A stretch of 44,385 bases of DNA. Origin: Anaerostipes sp. GTDB lineage: Bacteria; Bacillota; Clostridia; Lachnospirales; Lachnospiraceae. The notes beneath the pieces are model-generated. The model worked only from the letters and a program-made list of their open reading frames with translations. It had not been told where the DNA came from and did no database searches. The DNA is taken from positions 1-44,385 of the forward strand of contig JAQVEG010000021.1 in NCBI GenBank assembly GCA_028697725.1, in the 5' to 3' direction. Every line of letters starts with the position of its first letter. Position 1 is the first letter of the stretch. Made by a program: the position numbers and the translations under genes. Shown piece after piece: positions 25,165-35,476 of the stretch.

Positions 25165-26094
25165 CTATAAATCTTTTAATATGTTAGTTAAAACATCTTC
25201 ATAATTATCTTTTGTGCTAAATCCAGCAGCGCGAATATGTCCTCCGCCACCAAACTTTTGGGCAATCTTGGCTACATTTGCCCCATTAGAGCGCATACTA
25301 AACTTGTATGTGTCATCTCCTAAATCATAAATAAAGATGGCAACTTCCACACCTTCTGTAATACGAAGCTGGTCAATAATCCCGTTGGTATCGCTGGTTT
25401 TTGCTCCAAACTTCTTCATATCATCTTGTGAAATATAAGAAGTGATAACATGTCCCTTATGATATGTCTTACTCTGTAATAGAGCCTGTCCTAATAATTT
25501 ATTTTGTATCAATGTCTTTTGATAAAATGTATGGTCTATTACCATAGATGTATCAATTCCTTTTTCAATTAAATTACCAGCATAAATCATAGTATTCTTA
25601 CTTGTATTTGAATGCTTAAATACGCCAGTATCATGAACAATACCAGTATAAAGGCAATAGGCACAGTCTAGGGTTATTTTATTATTTTCAAATAATTCAT
25701 ATAAAACTTCACAAGTTGCACTGGCAGTAGGACGAACAATTTGTGTATCTCCCAATCCATCATTACTAATATGGTGATCAATGCAAAATGTCTTTTTTGC
25801 AGCCTCAAACATTGTCGAAAATGGTTCTATGCGATCTAGACTGCTACAATCTAAGAGAAAGAATAAATCATATGATTCTTTGGACGACTCAAATAAAACC
25901 TGGTCTGCACCTGAAAGAAAATCAAATTCAGGTGGAACAGATTCTAAGTAAACATCTACTTTTTTTTCGTTATAATGATCTAAAATATATTGTCTTAATC
26001 CAAGACAACTGCCAATACAATCACCGTCTGGATGAATATGTCCTGTGATTGCAATGGTTTGTGCCTTTTCAATTGCAGAAATAAAATTCTTCAT
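25165..26094 (-). CDS. nrnA: DHH/DHHA1 phosphoesterase, NrnA-like oligoribonuclease/pAp phosphatase
   Basis: 309 residues. Metal-binding motifs of the DHH family are seen: GHIHPDGDCIGS, LLDCSS and CIDHHISNDGLG. The DHHA1 domain near the C-terminus has KFGGGGHIRAAGF. NrnA degrades short RNAs and dephosphorylates pAp. It lies between rbfA and truB, the usual Firmicute order, 14 bases after rbfA, with AGGAGATAAG ahead of its ATG. Confidence 0.92.
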   Translation of the reverse strand: MKNFISAIEKAQTIAITGHIHPDGDCIGSCLGLRQYILDHYNEKKVDVYLESVPPEFDFLSGADQVLFESSKESYDLFFLLDCSSLDRIEPFSTMFEAAKKTFCIDHHISNDGLGDTQIVRPTASATCEVLYELFENNKITLDCAYCLYTGIVHDTGVFKHSNTSKNTMIYAGNLIEKGIDTSMVIDHTFYQKTLIQNKLLGQALLQSKTYHKGHVITSYISQDDMKKFGAKTSDTNGIIDQLRITEGVEVAIFIYDLGDDTYKFSMRSNGANVAKIAQKFGGGGHIRAAGFSTKDNYEDVLTNILKDL

Positions 26095-26108
26095 TCTATA
26101 CTTATCTC

Positions 26109-26474
26109 CTATTGATTTAATTCATCAATTTTCTTTGACATATTAACTCCATATTCAATGGAATCATCTAGAATAAATGTAATTTCAGGTGTATTTCTTA
26201 AGTTAATTGTATGTGCCAATTCTCTTCTAATATATCCTACAGCACTTTTTAATCCTGCCATAGTATCATCTTTTGCCTCTTGGTCACCGAGAACACTAAT
26301 ATATGCCTTACATTGTTTCAAATCAGATGTAACCACAACATCTATGACAGATGTCATAGGTGCAATTCGTGGATCCTTGATGTCTCTGCTGATAATACGG
26401 CTTAATTCTCTTTGAACTTCACCGTTTATTCTTGTATTCTTAATGCTGTTTTTTCTCATTTTATTCACCAACAA
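26109..26474 (-). CDS. rbfA: Ribosome-binding factor A
   Basis: 121 residues, the usual size, with the family segments RISGEVQ-like INGEVQRELSRIISRDIKDPRI, TSVIDVVVTSDLKQCKAYISVLG and NLRNTPEITFILDDSIEYG. It is a KH-like RNA-binding protein needed for maturation of the 30S subunit (16S rRNA 5' end). It follows infB with a gap of three bases, so the two are tightly coupled. Confidence 0.95.
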   Translation of the reverse strand: MLVNKMRKNSIKNTRINGEVQRELSRIISRDIKDPRIAPMTSVIDVVVTSDLKQCKAYISVLGDQEAKDDTMAGLKSAVGYIRRELAHTINLRNTPEITFILDDSIEYGVNMSKKIDELNQ

Positions 26475-26477
26475 ATC

Positions 26478-28712
26478 TTAGCGAGGAATTTCAACCATAA
26501 TATAAGCTTCGATTTGATCCCCTTCTTTAATGTCGTTATAGTTTTCAAATACAATACCACATTCATATCCAGTTTTAACTTCTTTTACATCGTCATTGAA
26601 TCGACGAATAGAAGCTAAAGGTCCTTCATGAACTACGATACCGTCACGAACGATACGTGCAGTAGATCCTCTTTGAATATCTCCATCTAACACATAAGAA
26701 CCAGCAATTGTTCCAACTCCAGAAGCCTTAAATGTCTGGCGAACTTCTGCGTGTCCTGTTACTTTTTCTTCAAATTCAGGTTCTAACATACCCTTCATAG
26801 CTGCTTCAATATCATCAATTGCAGTATAGATAACACGATATAATCTTAAATCAACCTTGTCACGTTCTGCAGCAGATTTTGCTGTTGGATCTGGACGAAC
26901 ATTAAATCCAATAATAATTGCATTGGATGCAGATGCAAGCATAACATCAGATTCTGTTACGGCTCCAACACCACCATGAATTACTTTAACTGCAACTTCG
27001 TCATTTGATAATTTAGACAAACTTTGTTTTACCGCTTCCACAGATCCTTGTACATCAGCTTTTACGATAATATTTAATTCTTTTACACTTCCTGCCTGAA
27101 TCTGATCAAACAAGTCATCAAGAGATAATTGTGATTTTGTTTCAGAAAGCATCTTTTCTCTTCCGTAAGCAATAAATGTTTCTGCAGTAGCTCTCGCTTC
27201 TTTTTCACTTTCCATTGCCATACAAATCTCACCTGCAAATGGAACTTCACTTAATCCAAGAATTTCAACTGGAGTGGATGGTCCTGCAACTTTAACTCGT
27301 TTCCCTTTATCATCAATCATTGCACGAACTTTTCCAAAGGCATTTCCAATAGCGATTGCATCTCCAACGTGTAAAGTTCCTTTTTGAACTAATACAGTTG
27401 CAACTGGTCCTCGACCTTTATCAAGCTGTGCTTCAATAACAATACCACGTGCATTACGTTCAGGATTAGCTTTTAATTCAAGAACCTCAGCTGTTAATGA
27501 AATCATATCTAGTAACTCTGCGATTCCTTCTTGTGTATGTGCTGAAACTGGACAGAAAATAGTTGATCCTCCCCAATCCTCAGGAATTAATTCGTATTCT
27601 GTTAATTCTTGTTTTACACGTTCTATATTTGCATTTTCTTTGTCAATTTTATTGACAGCAACAATAATTTCAACTCCTGCAGCCTTTGCATGGTTAATTG
27701 CTTCGATTGTTTGAGGCATAACTCCATCATCTGCGGCAACAACTAAAACTGCGATATCTGTAGATTGAGCCCCTCTCATACGCATAGACGTAAAGGCCTC
27801 ATGTCCTGGTGTATCCAAAAATGTAATCTTTCCGTTGCTTGTTGGTACCATATACGCACCAATATGCTGTGTAATTCCACCGGCTTCTCCAGTTGTAACA
27901 CTTGATTTACGAATGGCATCAAGAAGAGAAGTTTTACCATGGTCAACGTGACCCATAACACAGACAACGGGTGGTCTTGTTACTAATTTAGATTCATCTT
28001 CCTCTTCTTCTTCTTTTAGAATTTCTTCAATGACATCTACTTTTTCTTCTAATTCAACTAGTCGATCATATTCTATTGCAATTTCTTCTGCACGTTCAAA
28101 GTCTAACTCTGTATTAAGATTAACTAATCCACCGCCTGAAATTAAAAGTTTTTTAATAATATCATTTGCAGGGATTGAAAGTGCATCTGCAAAATCCTTT
28201 AATGTAAGAATCTCAGGAATCTTTACTGGAAGATTTGGATCTACTTCAACTTTTTTTACTGGTTCTGGCTTAATAAATGCACCTGGTCCAGTTGTTTTTT
28301 TCTTTCTAGTATCCTTTTGTTTCTTCTTTCCGTTGTAACGGTTGTTATTATTAAACTTTCCATTATTGTTACGGTTATTGTTGTTATTATTGTTATTACT
28401 ATTTCCACCTGTTTTATTCTTTTTGTTAAATTTTTGAGAATTCTGTGGATTTTCTTTTTTTAGAATTTTATGTTCCTTTGCTGGAGCGTTATTCTTTGGT
28501 GCTTCTTTTTTAGGAGCATTATTTTTAGGAGCTTCTTTTTTAGGAGCAGCCGTTTTAACATTTAATGTTTTTTCAATAATACGAACACCTACATCATCGA
28601 TTGTACTCATGTGATTTTTAACATCAATCTGGTTGTCTGTTAAAATTTTTATAATATCTTTACTTGATTTGTTAAATTTCTTTGCTATTTCATGGACTCT
28701 GATTTTTCCCAT
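26478..28712 (-). CDS. infB: Translation initiation factor IF-2
   Basis: 744 residues. The N-terminus (about 1-50) holds the IF2N helix region ([18 protein letters not shown]). A low-complexity linker follows, with repeated KKEAPKNNA and long runs of Asn, then a second IF2N domain. The GTPase domain has [14 protein letters not shown] (G1), DTPGHEAF (G3) and NKID (G4); domains II to IV follow. It places initiator fMet-tRNA in the 30S P site. The Asn tract (28331-28410) is encoded by near-perfect AAC/AAT triplets. The gene sits between ylxQ and rbfA as in most Firmicutes. Confidence 0.97.
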   Translation of the reverse strand: MGKIRVHEIAKKFNKSSKDIIKILTDNQIDVKNHMSTIDDVGVRIIEKTLNVKTAAPKKEAPKNNAPKKEAPKNNAPAKEHKILKKENPQNSQKFNKKNKTGGNSNNNNNNNNRNNNGKFNNNNRYNGKKKQKDTRKKKTTGPGAFIKPEPVKKVEVDPNLPVKIPEILTLKDFADALSIPANDIIKKLLISGGGLVNLNTELDFERAEEIAIEYDRLVELEEKVDVIEEILKEEEEEDESKLVTRPPVVCVMGHVDHGKTSLLDAIRKSSVTTGEAGGITQHIGAYMVPTSNGKITFLDTPGHEAFTSMRMRGAQSTDIAVLVVAADDGVMPQTIEAINHAKAAGVEIIVAVNKIDKENANIERVKQELTEYELIPEDWGGSTIFCPVSAHTQEGIAELLDMISLTAEVLELKANPERNARGIVIEAQLDKGRGPVATVLVQKGTLHVGDAIAIGNAFGKVRAMIDDKGKRVKVAGPSTPVEILGLSEVPFAGEICMAMESEKEARATAETFIAYGREKMLSETKSQLSLDDLFDQIQAGSVKELNIIVKADVQGSVEAVKQSLSKLSNDEVAVKVIHGGVGAVTESDVMLASASNAIIIGFNVRPDPTAKSAAERDKVDLRLYRVIYTAIDDIEAAMKGMLEPEFEEKVTGHAEVRQTFKASGVGTIAGSYVLDGDIQRGSTARIVRDGIVVHEGPLASIRRFNDDVKEVKTGYECGIVFENYNDIKEGDQIEAYIMVEIPR
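28331..28410. repeat. AAT/AAC triplet tract in infB
   Basis: A trinucleotide-rich stretch (ATT/GTT on the plus strand) encodes runs of four to eight asparagines, broken by Arg, Gly and Lys, in the disordered linker of IF-2. It could vary in length between strains without shifting the frame. Confidence 0.7.
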
Positions 28713-28726
28713 ATATTACACCTCCG

Positions 28727-29035
28727 TTATCGGTTATTATCTAGTTTCGTACGAATTGAATTGGCAAAGCCTTCATCCTCTACTGCTACTGCAACTCGGA
28801 AGTCTTTTCCAATGGCATGACCTAATTCATCTTTTTGGCTATAAAAGTACAATGGAACTTTGTAAAAATTACACATATTTGTGTACTGCTTTTTTGCATT
28901 ATCTGAGGCATCTTTGGCAACAATTACAAGTTTCCCTTTTCCTGCTTTCACAGATGCTTCTACACTGAACTCACCACTGACTAAATGTCTTGATCTTGTT
29001 GCCAGTCCTAAGAGAGATAACACTTTATCGTTCAT
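28727..29035 (-). CDS. ylxQ: L7Ae/YlxQ-family RNA-binding protein
   Basis: 102 residues of the ribosomal L7Ae/L30e fold, with the segment GKLVIVAKDASDNAKKQ. Members bind kink-turn RNAs; the exact role of YlxQ is not settled. The start overlaps the ylxR end by 11 bases, and infB follows after 14 bases. This nusA-ylxR-ylxQ-infB order is fixed in Firmicutes. Confidence 0.92.
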   Translation of the reverse strand: MNDKVLSLLGLATRSRHLVSGEFSVEASVKAGKGKLVIVAKDASDNAKKQYTNMCNFYKVPLYFYSQKDELGHAIGKDFRVAVAVEDEGFANSIRTKLDNNR

Positions 29036-29294
29036 AATCTATCATCTCCTTTTTTACTTGTTCGTAAACTTCTTCTGGTATTTCCATCTTAAATGCACGA
29101 TTTAAGCCTTTGCTTTTCATGGCTTTCTCCAAACATTCTGATGAATTGCATATATATGCACCTCTTCCATTCTTTTTTCCTGTTGGATCAAATGAAATAT
29201 CACCATTCTTTTCTTTCACAATACGAACAAGTTCTTTTTTATCTTTTGATTCATGACATCCAATACATTGTCTTTTGGGTGTTTTTTGACTCAT
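29025..29294 (-). CDS. ylxR: YlxR family protein (DUF448, RnpM)
   Basis: 89 residues. It contains RQCIGCHESKDKKELVRIVK, the CxGC-like start of the family, and GRGAYICNSSECLEKAMKS in the middle. In Bacillus the protein binds RNase P RNA and modulates its activity (RnpM). It lies between nusA (23 bases upstream) and ylxQ (overlapping by 11 bases). Confidence 0.92.
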   Translation of the reverse strand: MSQKTPKRQCIGCHESKDKKELVRIVKEKNGDISFDPTGKKNGRGAYICNSSECLEKAMKSKGLNRAFKMEIPEEVYEQVKKEMIDYER

Positions 29295-29317
29295 ATAACC
29301 ACTTCCTATAATTTATT

Positions 29318-30424
29318 CTATTCTTCTACGATATCTTCTATCTCAGCATCTAAATCGATAACTTTTTCTTCAGGCGCAAGATAGTCTTCTTGTTCTGCCT
29401 GTGTCTCACTCTTAATATCAATCTTGAATCCTGTTAATCTAGCTGCAAGACGTGCATTTTGTCCTTCTTTACCAATTGCAAGAGATAATTGATAATCTGG
29501 AACTACAACTCTTGCACTCTTTTCTTCCACATCAACGGCTACAGATACAACCTTTGATGGACTTAATGCATTCTCAATAAAAATACAAGGATCTTCATCC
29601 CAATTAATAATATCGATTTTTTCTCCTCGTAGGTCATTTACAATGGCGTTTACTCTGGCACCATTCATACCAACACATGCTCCTACAGGATCTACATTAG
29701 AATCATTTGACCATACAGCAAGCTTTGTTCTTGAACCTGCTTCACGAACAATACTCTTAATCTCAACTGTTCCGTCTTGAATCTCAGCAACTTCTTTCTC
29801 AAATAGACGTTTTACAAGCTCTGGATGAGTTCTTGAAACTAAAATTCTTGGTCCTTTATTTGTATCTTTTACTTCAACAATATATAACTTGATTCGTTCT
29901 GTTGGTGTAAATACTTCTCCCTTGATTTGTTCAGATTTCATTAGAAGCGCATCTGTTTTGTCATCAAGACTTACACTTACGTTTTCTCCAACATATCGTT
30001 GAACAACACCAGTTACAATGTCTTTTTCTTTGCAGTAGAAATGATCAAATACAACTCTTCTTTCTTCTTCTTTAATCTTTTGTACAATAACACTTCTTGC
30101 GTGCATTGCCGCAATACGTCCAAAATCTTTTGGTGTAATTTCAATTGGAACTACATCACCTAATTCATACTTTGTATTAATTGCTTTTGCCTTTGCAAGA
30201 CTAATTTGAAGTGCATCGTCTTCCACTTCTTCTACCACATCTTTGTTTGCATATACTTCAATATCACCTGTTGTACGATCCATATTGACTACAACATTGT
30301 CAGCATTCCCAAAATCACGTTTACAGGCAGCAACTAAAGAATTCTCAATTGCCTCCATAATTACTTCTTTTTTTATGTTTTTCTCTTTTTCCAATTGGTT
30401 TAATGCATCGATTAATTCACTCAT
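29318..30424 (-). CDS. nusA: Transcription termination/antitermination factor NusA
   Basis: 368 residues, the Bacillus length without the C-terminal acidic repeats of E. coli. In order: the RNA-polymerase-binding N-terminal domain (about 1-125), S1 domain ([15 protein letters not shown]), then two KH domains ([14 protein letters not shown] and [15 protein letters not shown]). It affects pausing and intrinsic termination. It is second in the rimP operon, which has a terminator-like hairpin in its leader, so NusA may influence its own expression. That link is inference. Confidence 0.97.
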   Translation of the reverse strand: MSELIDALNQLEKEKNIKKEVIMEAIENSLVAACKRDFGNADNVVVNMDRTTGDIEVYANKDVVEEVEDDALQISLAKAKAINTKYELGDVVPIEITPKDFGRIAAMHARSVIVQKIKEEERRVVFDHFYCKEKDIVTGVVQRYVGENVSVSLDDKTDALLMKSEQIKGEVFTPTERIKLYIVEVKDTNKGPRILVSRTHPELVKRLFEKEVAEIQDGTVEIKSIVREAGSRTKLAVWSNDSNVDPVGACVGMNGARVNAIVNDLRGEKIDIINWDEDPCIFIENALSPSKVVSVAVDVEEKSARVVVPDYQLSLAIGKEGQNARLAARLTGFKIDIKSETQAEQEDYLAPEEKVIDLDAEIEDIVEE

Positions 30425-30440
30425 TTTTCATTCTCCTCCT

Positions 30441-30905
30441 TTAAAAATCTAGTGACAGACGAACACTTGCTATGTCCTTTGTCTCGAATGTCTTATCTTC
30501 ATCATCTATGTGAACCACAAGGGTTGAACCTGTATATTCTTTCAAAATCCCTGTGAACTCTTTTTGTTTATTGATTGCTCTGTAAAGTTTAAAATCAATA
30601 GACTCTCCAATACTTCGGACAAAATCTCTTTCTTTCTTTAAGGCTCTTCCTAACCCCGGAGAACTAACTTCTAAAATATATGCATCTTCAATAAAATCAT
30701 CTGCATCTAGCTTTTCTTCTAATGCACGACTAATAAATACACAATCATCAATATTAATTCCACCTTCTTTATCTGCATATACACGCAAATACCAGTTAGC
30801 ACCTTCCTTTACATATTCAACATCTACAAGTTCAAACTGATTCTCTTCAATAATTGGTGTAACGATTGCTTCTACTTTTTCTTCAATCACTGCTTTATTT
30901 GCCAA
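30441..30905 (-). CDS. rimP: Ribosome maturation factor RimP
   Basis: 154 residues, matching the Bacillus protein (156). Family segments: FELVDVEYVKEGANWYLRVY, GGINIDDCVFISRALEE and LEVSSPGLGRALKKERDF. It aids 30S assembly. The start is TTG at 30905, because AAAGGAGG lies 8 bases ahead. The ATG 12 codons upstream has no ribosome binding site and lies in the U-tract of the leader hairpin. It is the first gene of the rimP-to-ribF operon. Confidence 0.93.
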   Translation of the reverse strand: MANKAVIEEKVEAIVTPIIEENQFELVDVEYVKEGANWYLRVYADKEGGINIDDCVFISRALEEKLDADDFIEDAYILEVSSPGLGRALKKERDFVRSIGESIDFKLYRAINKQKEFTGILKEYTGSTLVVHIDDEDKTFETKDIASVRLSLDF

Positions 30906-30929
30906 GTTATGTTCCTCCTTTGAATTGTC

Positions 30930-30971
30930 ATATAAAAACAAACAATAAGAGTGGACTTCCGTCCACTCTTA
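30930..30971 (-). terminator. Terminator hairpin after polC, in the rimP leader
   Basis: On the minus strand TAAGAGTGGAC-GGAA-GTCCACTCTTA, a perfect 11-base stem with a four-base loop (30971-30946), is followed by TTGTTTGTTTTTATA. It ends about 25 bases before the TTG start of rimP. It also lies downstream of a promoter at 30993-31021, so it terminates polC and may attenuate the rimP operon. Confidence 0.88.
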
Positions 30972-30992
30972 AGTAATTTTTATGCTTTATAC

Positions 30993-31021
30993 ATTGTATC
31001 ACATAATTATTGGATGTGCAA
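30993..31021 (-). promoter_or_regulatory. Promoter of the rimP-nusA-infB operon
   Basis: On the minus strand TTGCAC (31021-31016), a 17-base spacer and TACAAT (30998-30993). It lies after the polC stop and before the leader hairpin. Confidence 0.7.
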
Positions 31022-31066
31022 GGAGCTTCTAAAGATATGTAAGTTATTAAGAACTTTTTTAATTCT

Positions 31067-34000
31067 TTACATATCAAACTGGAATTGTAATTGGTCTGTT
31101 TCCTCTAAATCACCCATAATTCCAAGCTCACTCATTAGATCAATAACAGCCTTTGGTGCTTTGGTTCGATTTCTAAAGTTCTCCAACGAAGTATAAGGTT
31201 CTCCCTTACCTGCCTCTTCGGCTGCTCTTGCCGCCTTTTCACCCATACCATCCAAACTTGAAAATGCTGGCATTAATTTTCCATCCATCACCTGAAAATC
31301 TACTGCTTTTGCTTTATAAATGTCAAGGGGCATAAATTCAAATCCACGTGCATACATTTCATCTGCAATTTTCATTTCACGAAGAAGGTCAAGGTCTGCA
31401 GGTTTTGCCTGTTCTTTTGGAACAGAAGTAATTTCTTTCATTCGCTCCATAAGATGCTCTTTTCCCATACACATATCTGCATAGGAAAATGACTTGGCAC
31501 GAATACTAAAGTATGCTGCATAGTAAGCCAGTGGATGAAAAACTTTAAACCAGGCAATCCGCCATGCCATCATAACATAGGCAACTGCATGGGCTTTTGG
31601 GAACATATACTTAATTTGCTTGCATGACCAAATGTACCAGTCTGGAACACCCTTTTCTTTCATGGCTTCTTCCATCTCTGGTTTCAGCCCTTTTCCTTTA
31701 CGAACTGCTTCCATAGTAGTAAAGGACAACGCTTCATCTAATCCTTGATTAATCAAGTAAACCATAATATCATCACGAGTACAAATAGCTGTAGATATTT
31801 CACATTCGCCATTTTGAATCAGTGTCTGTGCGTTATCAAGCCAAACATTGGTGCCATGAGATAATCCTGAAATACGAACTAAATCTGAAAAGCTTTGTGG
31901 ATTGGTATCTTGAAGCATTTGGATAACAAAGTCTGTTCCAAACTCTGGAACTCCAAGAGAGCCAAGAGGGGTTCCTCCAATATCTTCTGGTGTAATTCCA
32001 AGAATTTTTGTTCCATGAAACAGTTCCATAACCGATGGGTCATCTAAAGGAATATCCGCTGCATTTACTCCTGTAATATCTTCCATTCTACGAATCATAG
32101 ATGGATCATCATGTCCAAGAATATCAAGTTTCAATAAATTCTGGTCAATGGAATGGTACTCAAAATGTGTGGTAATAATTGGTGTTTTCATATCATTTGC
32201 AGGATGCTGAATGGCGGTAAAATCATATATTTCTTTATCGTGGGGAACTACAATAATTCCACCTGGATGCTGTCCCGTTGTTCTTTTGACCCCTGTACAT
32301 CCCATGGCCAATCGTTCGATTTCGCACTTTCGCTTGGAAATTCCACGTTCTTCTAAATATTTTAATACATATCCATAAGCCGTTTTTTCCGCCAAAGTTC
32401 CAATGGTTCCTGCACGAAAAGCTTTACCCTTTCCAAAGATAACCTCAACATAAGCATGGGCTTTCCCTTGGTATTCTCCTGAGAAATTAAGATCAATATC
32501 CGGTTCTTTATCCCCTTTAAATCCAAGGAATGTTTCAAATGGAATATCATGTCCCTCTTTACGAAGAGGCTTTCCACATTTGGGGCAGACAGCATCTGGC
32601 ATATCATATCCAGACATACCTTTGGATGCATATTCTTTTACTTGGTCCGAATCAAAATCAACATAATAACAATTTGGACAAATATAATGTGCTGGCAGTG
32701 GATTCACCTCTGTAATTCCTGACATAGTTGCTGCAAAGGAAGAACCTACAGATCCTCTGGAACCAACTAAATATCCATGGTCATTAGAATCCCATACTAA
32801 TTTTTGTGCAATAATATACATAACTGCATAACCATTTCCAATGATAGAATCCAGCTCTCTGTCTAATCGTTTTGTTACTCTTTCTGGAAGATTAGGACCA
32901 TAAATTTCATGGGCACGATTGTAACAAATATCTCTTAAATCTCTGTCTGAATTTTCAATAACTGGCGGACACTTATCTGGGTGGATTGGCGAAATATTCT
33001 CTATCATCTCGTTGATTTTATTTGGATTGGTAATTACCACTTCTCTTGCTTTGTCACTTCCTAAATAAGCAAACTCATCAAGCATTTCTTCCGTTGTTCT
33101 AAAATATAAAGGAGGCTGATCATCTGCATCCTTAAATCCTTTTCCAGCCATTAAAATGGCACGATAAATAGAATCGTCTGGATCTAAAAAATGTACATCA
33201 CAAGTTGCTACCACTGGTTTATGATAGATTTCTCCTAACTCTACAATTCGTCGATTAATAGCTTCCACATCATCCATGGAATTAATATTTTCATATCGAT
33301 TGGATTCAATCATAAATTTATTATTCCCAAGGGGTTGAATCTCAAGATAATCATAAAATTCTACAATTTTTGCAATCTCCTCGTCTGAACGCCTGTCAAC
33401 AATAGCTCGGTACAACTCCCCTGCTTCACAGGCAGAACCCAAAATCAAGCCTTCTCGATATTTGTTAATCAAAGACTTTGGCATTCTAGGTCTTCGGTTA
33501 AAGTAATGAATATGAGCTTCAGAAACTAAACGGTTTAAATTGACTCTTCCAATATTATTTTTCACTAAAATAATTCCATGATAAGACATACTCTTTTTAA
33601 TAAAATCTTCTGAATTAGACACAAAGTCATTCACCTTAGATAAATTGTCTAGTTCTCTTCGATTTAACATTTCAATGAACTTCACAAAAATCTTACCTGT
33701 TGCCGTTGCATCATCTACTGCCCGGTGATGGGTTTCTAATTTAATATTCAAATTCTTACAAATATTATCTAAAGTGAATTTTCCTAAATGAGGAAGGAGA
33801 CATCGTCCTAATCCCAATGTATCCACTGATGTATAATCATAGGTTAAATTTAGCCTTTTGGCATTTTCCTTAATAAATCCAATGTCAAAGTTTGCATTAT
33901 GTGCAACTAAGATAGAACCTTTAGAAAACTCAAAGAAACGTGGTAGAACTTCACTAATTGTATCTGCATCTATTACCATTTGGTCTGTAATTGTAGTCAG

Positions 34001-35476
34001 TTGTGTAATTCGGAAAGGAATTGGAATCTGTGGATTTACAAACTCGCTAAATGTCTCAGTTATCTTTCCTTCTATTACTTTTACAGCGCCAATTTCAATG
34101 ATACGGTCTTCTTGATTGTTAAATCCAGTGGTTTCAATATCAAAGACAACATAACTATCGTCTAGGGATTGTCCATGGTCATTTTGAACCAAATCTCCCA
34201 AATCATCTACAAAATATCCTTCCACTCCATAAATAATCTTAAAGGGATCATCTTCTTCTAATCTTAAATCTTCATAGGCATGTCTTGCAATTGGAAAGGC
34301 CTGAAGCACCCCATGGTCAGTAATTGCAAGTGCCTTATGTCCCCAGTCATGGGCTCTTTGTACAATTTCTTTGATTTGAACAACACTATCATTGTCACTC
34401 ATAACCGTATGCATATGAAGTTCCACTCTCTTGTCCATCATATTATCCTGACGTTTTTGTCTAAAATCTGAAATCATCTTAATTCCAATTACCGAAGATA
34501 GAGTAATCTCATGGTCAAACTTATCATAAATTGCCATCCCTTTGATTCGTATGAATTTACCCTTTGCAATGCCTGATAATACATCTGGTAATTGTTCGTT
34601 TTTTACAAATATTTTGCACCGAATACTATCTGTAAAGTCAGTGACACTAAACATAATAATTGATTTTTCGTTCCGAATTTCTCTTGTTTCTATCTCAAAA
34701 ATCTGTCCACGAACAACAATTTCACCAATTTCATCAAAAACTTCCTTGATTTCCATTAAGTCACCTTCTACGTTTCGACCGTAAAGTAACGTTGGATCAT
34801 CCTCAATTCGTTTTTTTGCATACTTCTTGTTGTAATCAAAAGTTTCCTTTTTCTTTGCTGCTTTTTGGTCGTTTTCGTGTTCTTTGGCAACTTGATCTGC
34901 CTGCTCGACGATCTCCTCAATTTCTTTTTGAAGTTTATACTGGCTTTCTTTCTTTAATGCATTGTCAATCTTATCTGTAAAATGAAAGCCTACTTTTACT
35001 TCTCGTTGAAACCTATCTTGAAAAACAGATTCAAAATATTCCTTAATGTCCACAGATTTACTGCGATTAATAAAGGTATCTTCCAAAGTGATATTAATAA
35101 TATTCTCATTCACTTCGATATTACTCTTTCGGACAACGTTAAAAATAACTTCCCCTTGACCTTTCAAATCAAAGAGGAAGCTTTTTATATAATTATTTAC
35201 AATATGCTCTGTATTGTATTGATCTGACAATTGAAAAGCTTCATGAAAACGTACTTTTACAAACCGTTTAGAAAACAACTGTTCCCGAATCTGTTTTGCC
35301 ATCTTCCATGTATCAATTCTTGAAATAATATGTTCACAATGAAAATGAATGCATAGTGTATTGCTCTTCTTTTGGTATACAACCTCATCTATCAATACAT
35401 TTTCAAAGATTTGTTTCATATTATCTGAAACTTTTAAATCAGGAAAAACAATAAAAAACGATTTTGCTTGCGCCAT
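31067..35476 (-). CDS. polC: DNA polymerase III alpha subunit, Gram-positive PolC type
   Basis: 1469 residues, typical length. In order: an N-terminal domain, an OB domain (VVRGQIFEIETREI, about 255), the PHP domain split around the exonuclease (VELHMHTVMSDND), the proofreading exonuclease with DIETTGF and HHRAVDDATATG (DEDDh type), and the polymerase core with GSRGSVGSSFAATM and PDIDLNFSGE. A zinc site is formed by CPNC and CPKCGK. It is the main replicative polymerase of low-GC Gram-positives, with built-in proofreading. It begins one base after the ispG stop and ends in a strong terminator. Confidence 0.98.
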   Translation of the reverse strand: MAQAKSFFIVFPDLKVSDNMKQIFENVLIDEVVYQKKSNTLCIHFHCEHIISRIDTWKMAKQIREQLFSKRFVKVRFHEAFQLSDQYNTEHIVNNYIKSFLFDLKGQGEVIFNVVRKSNIEVNENIINITLEDTFINRSKSVDIKEYFESVFQDRFQREVKVGFHFTDKIDNALKKESQYKLQKEIEEIVEQADQVAKEHENDQKAAKKKETFDYNKKYAKKRIEDDPTLLYGRNVEGDLMEIKEVFDEIGEIVVRGQIFEIETREIRNEKSIIMFSVTDFTDSIRCKIFVKNEQLPDVLSGIAKGKFIRIKGMAIYDKFDHEITLSSVIGIKMISDFRQKRQDNMMDKRVELHMHTVMSDNDSVVQIKEIVQRAHDWGHKALAITDHGVLQAFPIARHAYEDLRLEEDDPFKIIYGVEGYFVDDLGDLVQNDHGQSLDDSYVVFDIETTGFNNQEDRIIEIGAVKVIEGKITETFSEFVNPQIPIPFRITQLTTITDQMVIDADTISEVLPRFFEFSKGSILVAHNANFDIGFIKENAKRLNLTYDYTSVDTLGLGRCLLPHLGKFTLDNICKNLNIKLETHHRAVDDATATGKIFVKFIEMLNRRELDNLSKVNDFVSNSEDFIKKSMSYHGIILVKNNIGRVNLNRLVSEAHIHYFNRRPRMPKSLINKYREGLILGSACEAGELYRAIVDRRSDEEIAKIVEFYDYLEIQPLGNNKFMIESNRYENINSMDDVEAINRRIVELGEIYHKPVVATCDVHFLDPDDSIYRAILMAGKGFKDADDQPPLYFRTTEEMLDEFAYLGSDKAREVVITNPNKINEMIENISPIHPDKCPPVIENSDRDLRDICYNRAHEIYGPNLPERVTKRLDRELDSIIGNGYAVMYIIAQKLVWDSNDHGYLVGSRGSVGSSFAATMSGITEVNPLPAHYICPNCYYVDFDSDQVKEYASKGMSGYDMPDAVCPKCGKPLRKEGHDIPFETFLGFKGDKEPDIDLNFSGEYQGKAHAYVEVIFGKGKAFRAGTIGTLAEKTAYGYVLKYLEERGISKRKCEIERLAMGCTGVKRTTGQHPGGIIVVPHDKEIYDFTAIQHPANDMKTPIITTHFEYHSIDQNLLKLDILGHDDPSMIRRMEDITGVNAADIPLDDPSVMELFHGTKILGITPEDIGGTPLGSLGVPEFGTDFVIQMLQDTNPQSFSDLVRISGLSHGTNVWLDNAQTLIQNGECEISTAICTRDDIMVYLINQGLDEALSFTTMEAVRKGKGLKPEMEEAMKEKGVPDWYIWSCKQIKYMFPKAHAVAYVMMAWRIAWFKVFHPLAYYAAYFSIRAKSFSYADMCMGKEHLMERMKEITSVPKEQAKPADLDLLREMKIADEMYARGFEFMPLDIYKAKAVDFQVMDGKLMPAFSSLDGMGEKAARAAEEAGKGEPYTSLENFRNRTKAPKAVIDLMSELGIMGDLEETDQLQFQFDM

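Noticed and set aside
24849-25187. Plus-strand open frame of 112 codons
   Set aside because: It is antisense to truB and has no supporting start signal; the protein is low in recognisable structure.
28331-28410. CRISPR-like repeat
   Set aside because: It is a triplet tract inside infB with no spacers or fixed-length repeats, and the reading frame is continuous.
30906-30941. Upstream ATG start for rimP
   Set aside because: It lies in the T-tract of the leader hairpin without a ribosome binding site; the TTG at 30905 has an excellent one.
30930-31021. Riboswitch in the rimP leader
   Set aside because: The leader is too short and shows only one hairpin with no known aptamer elements.
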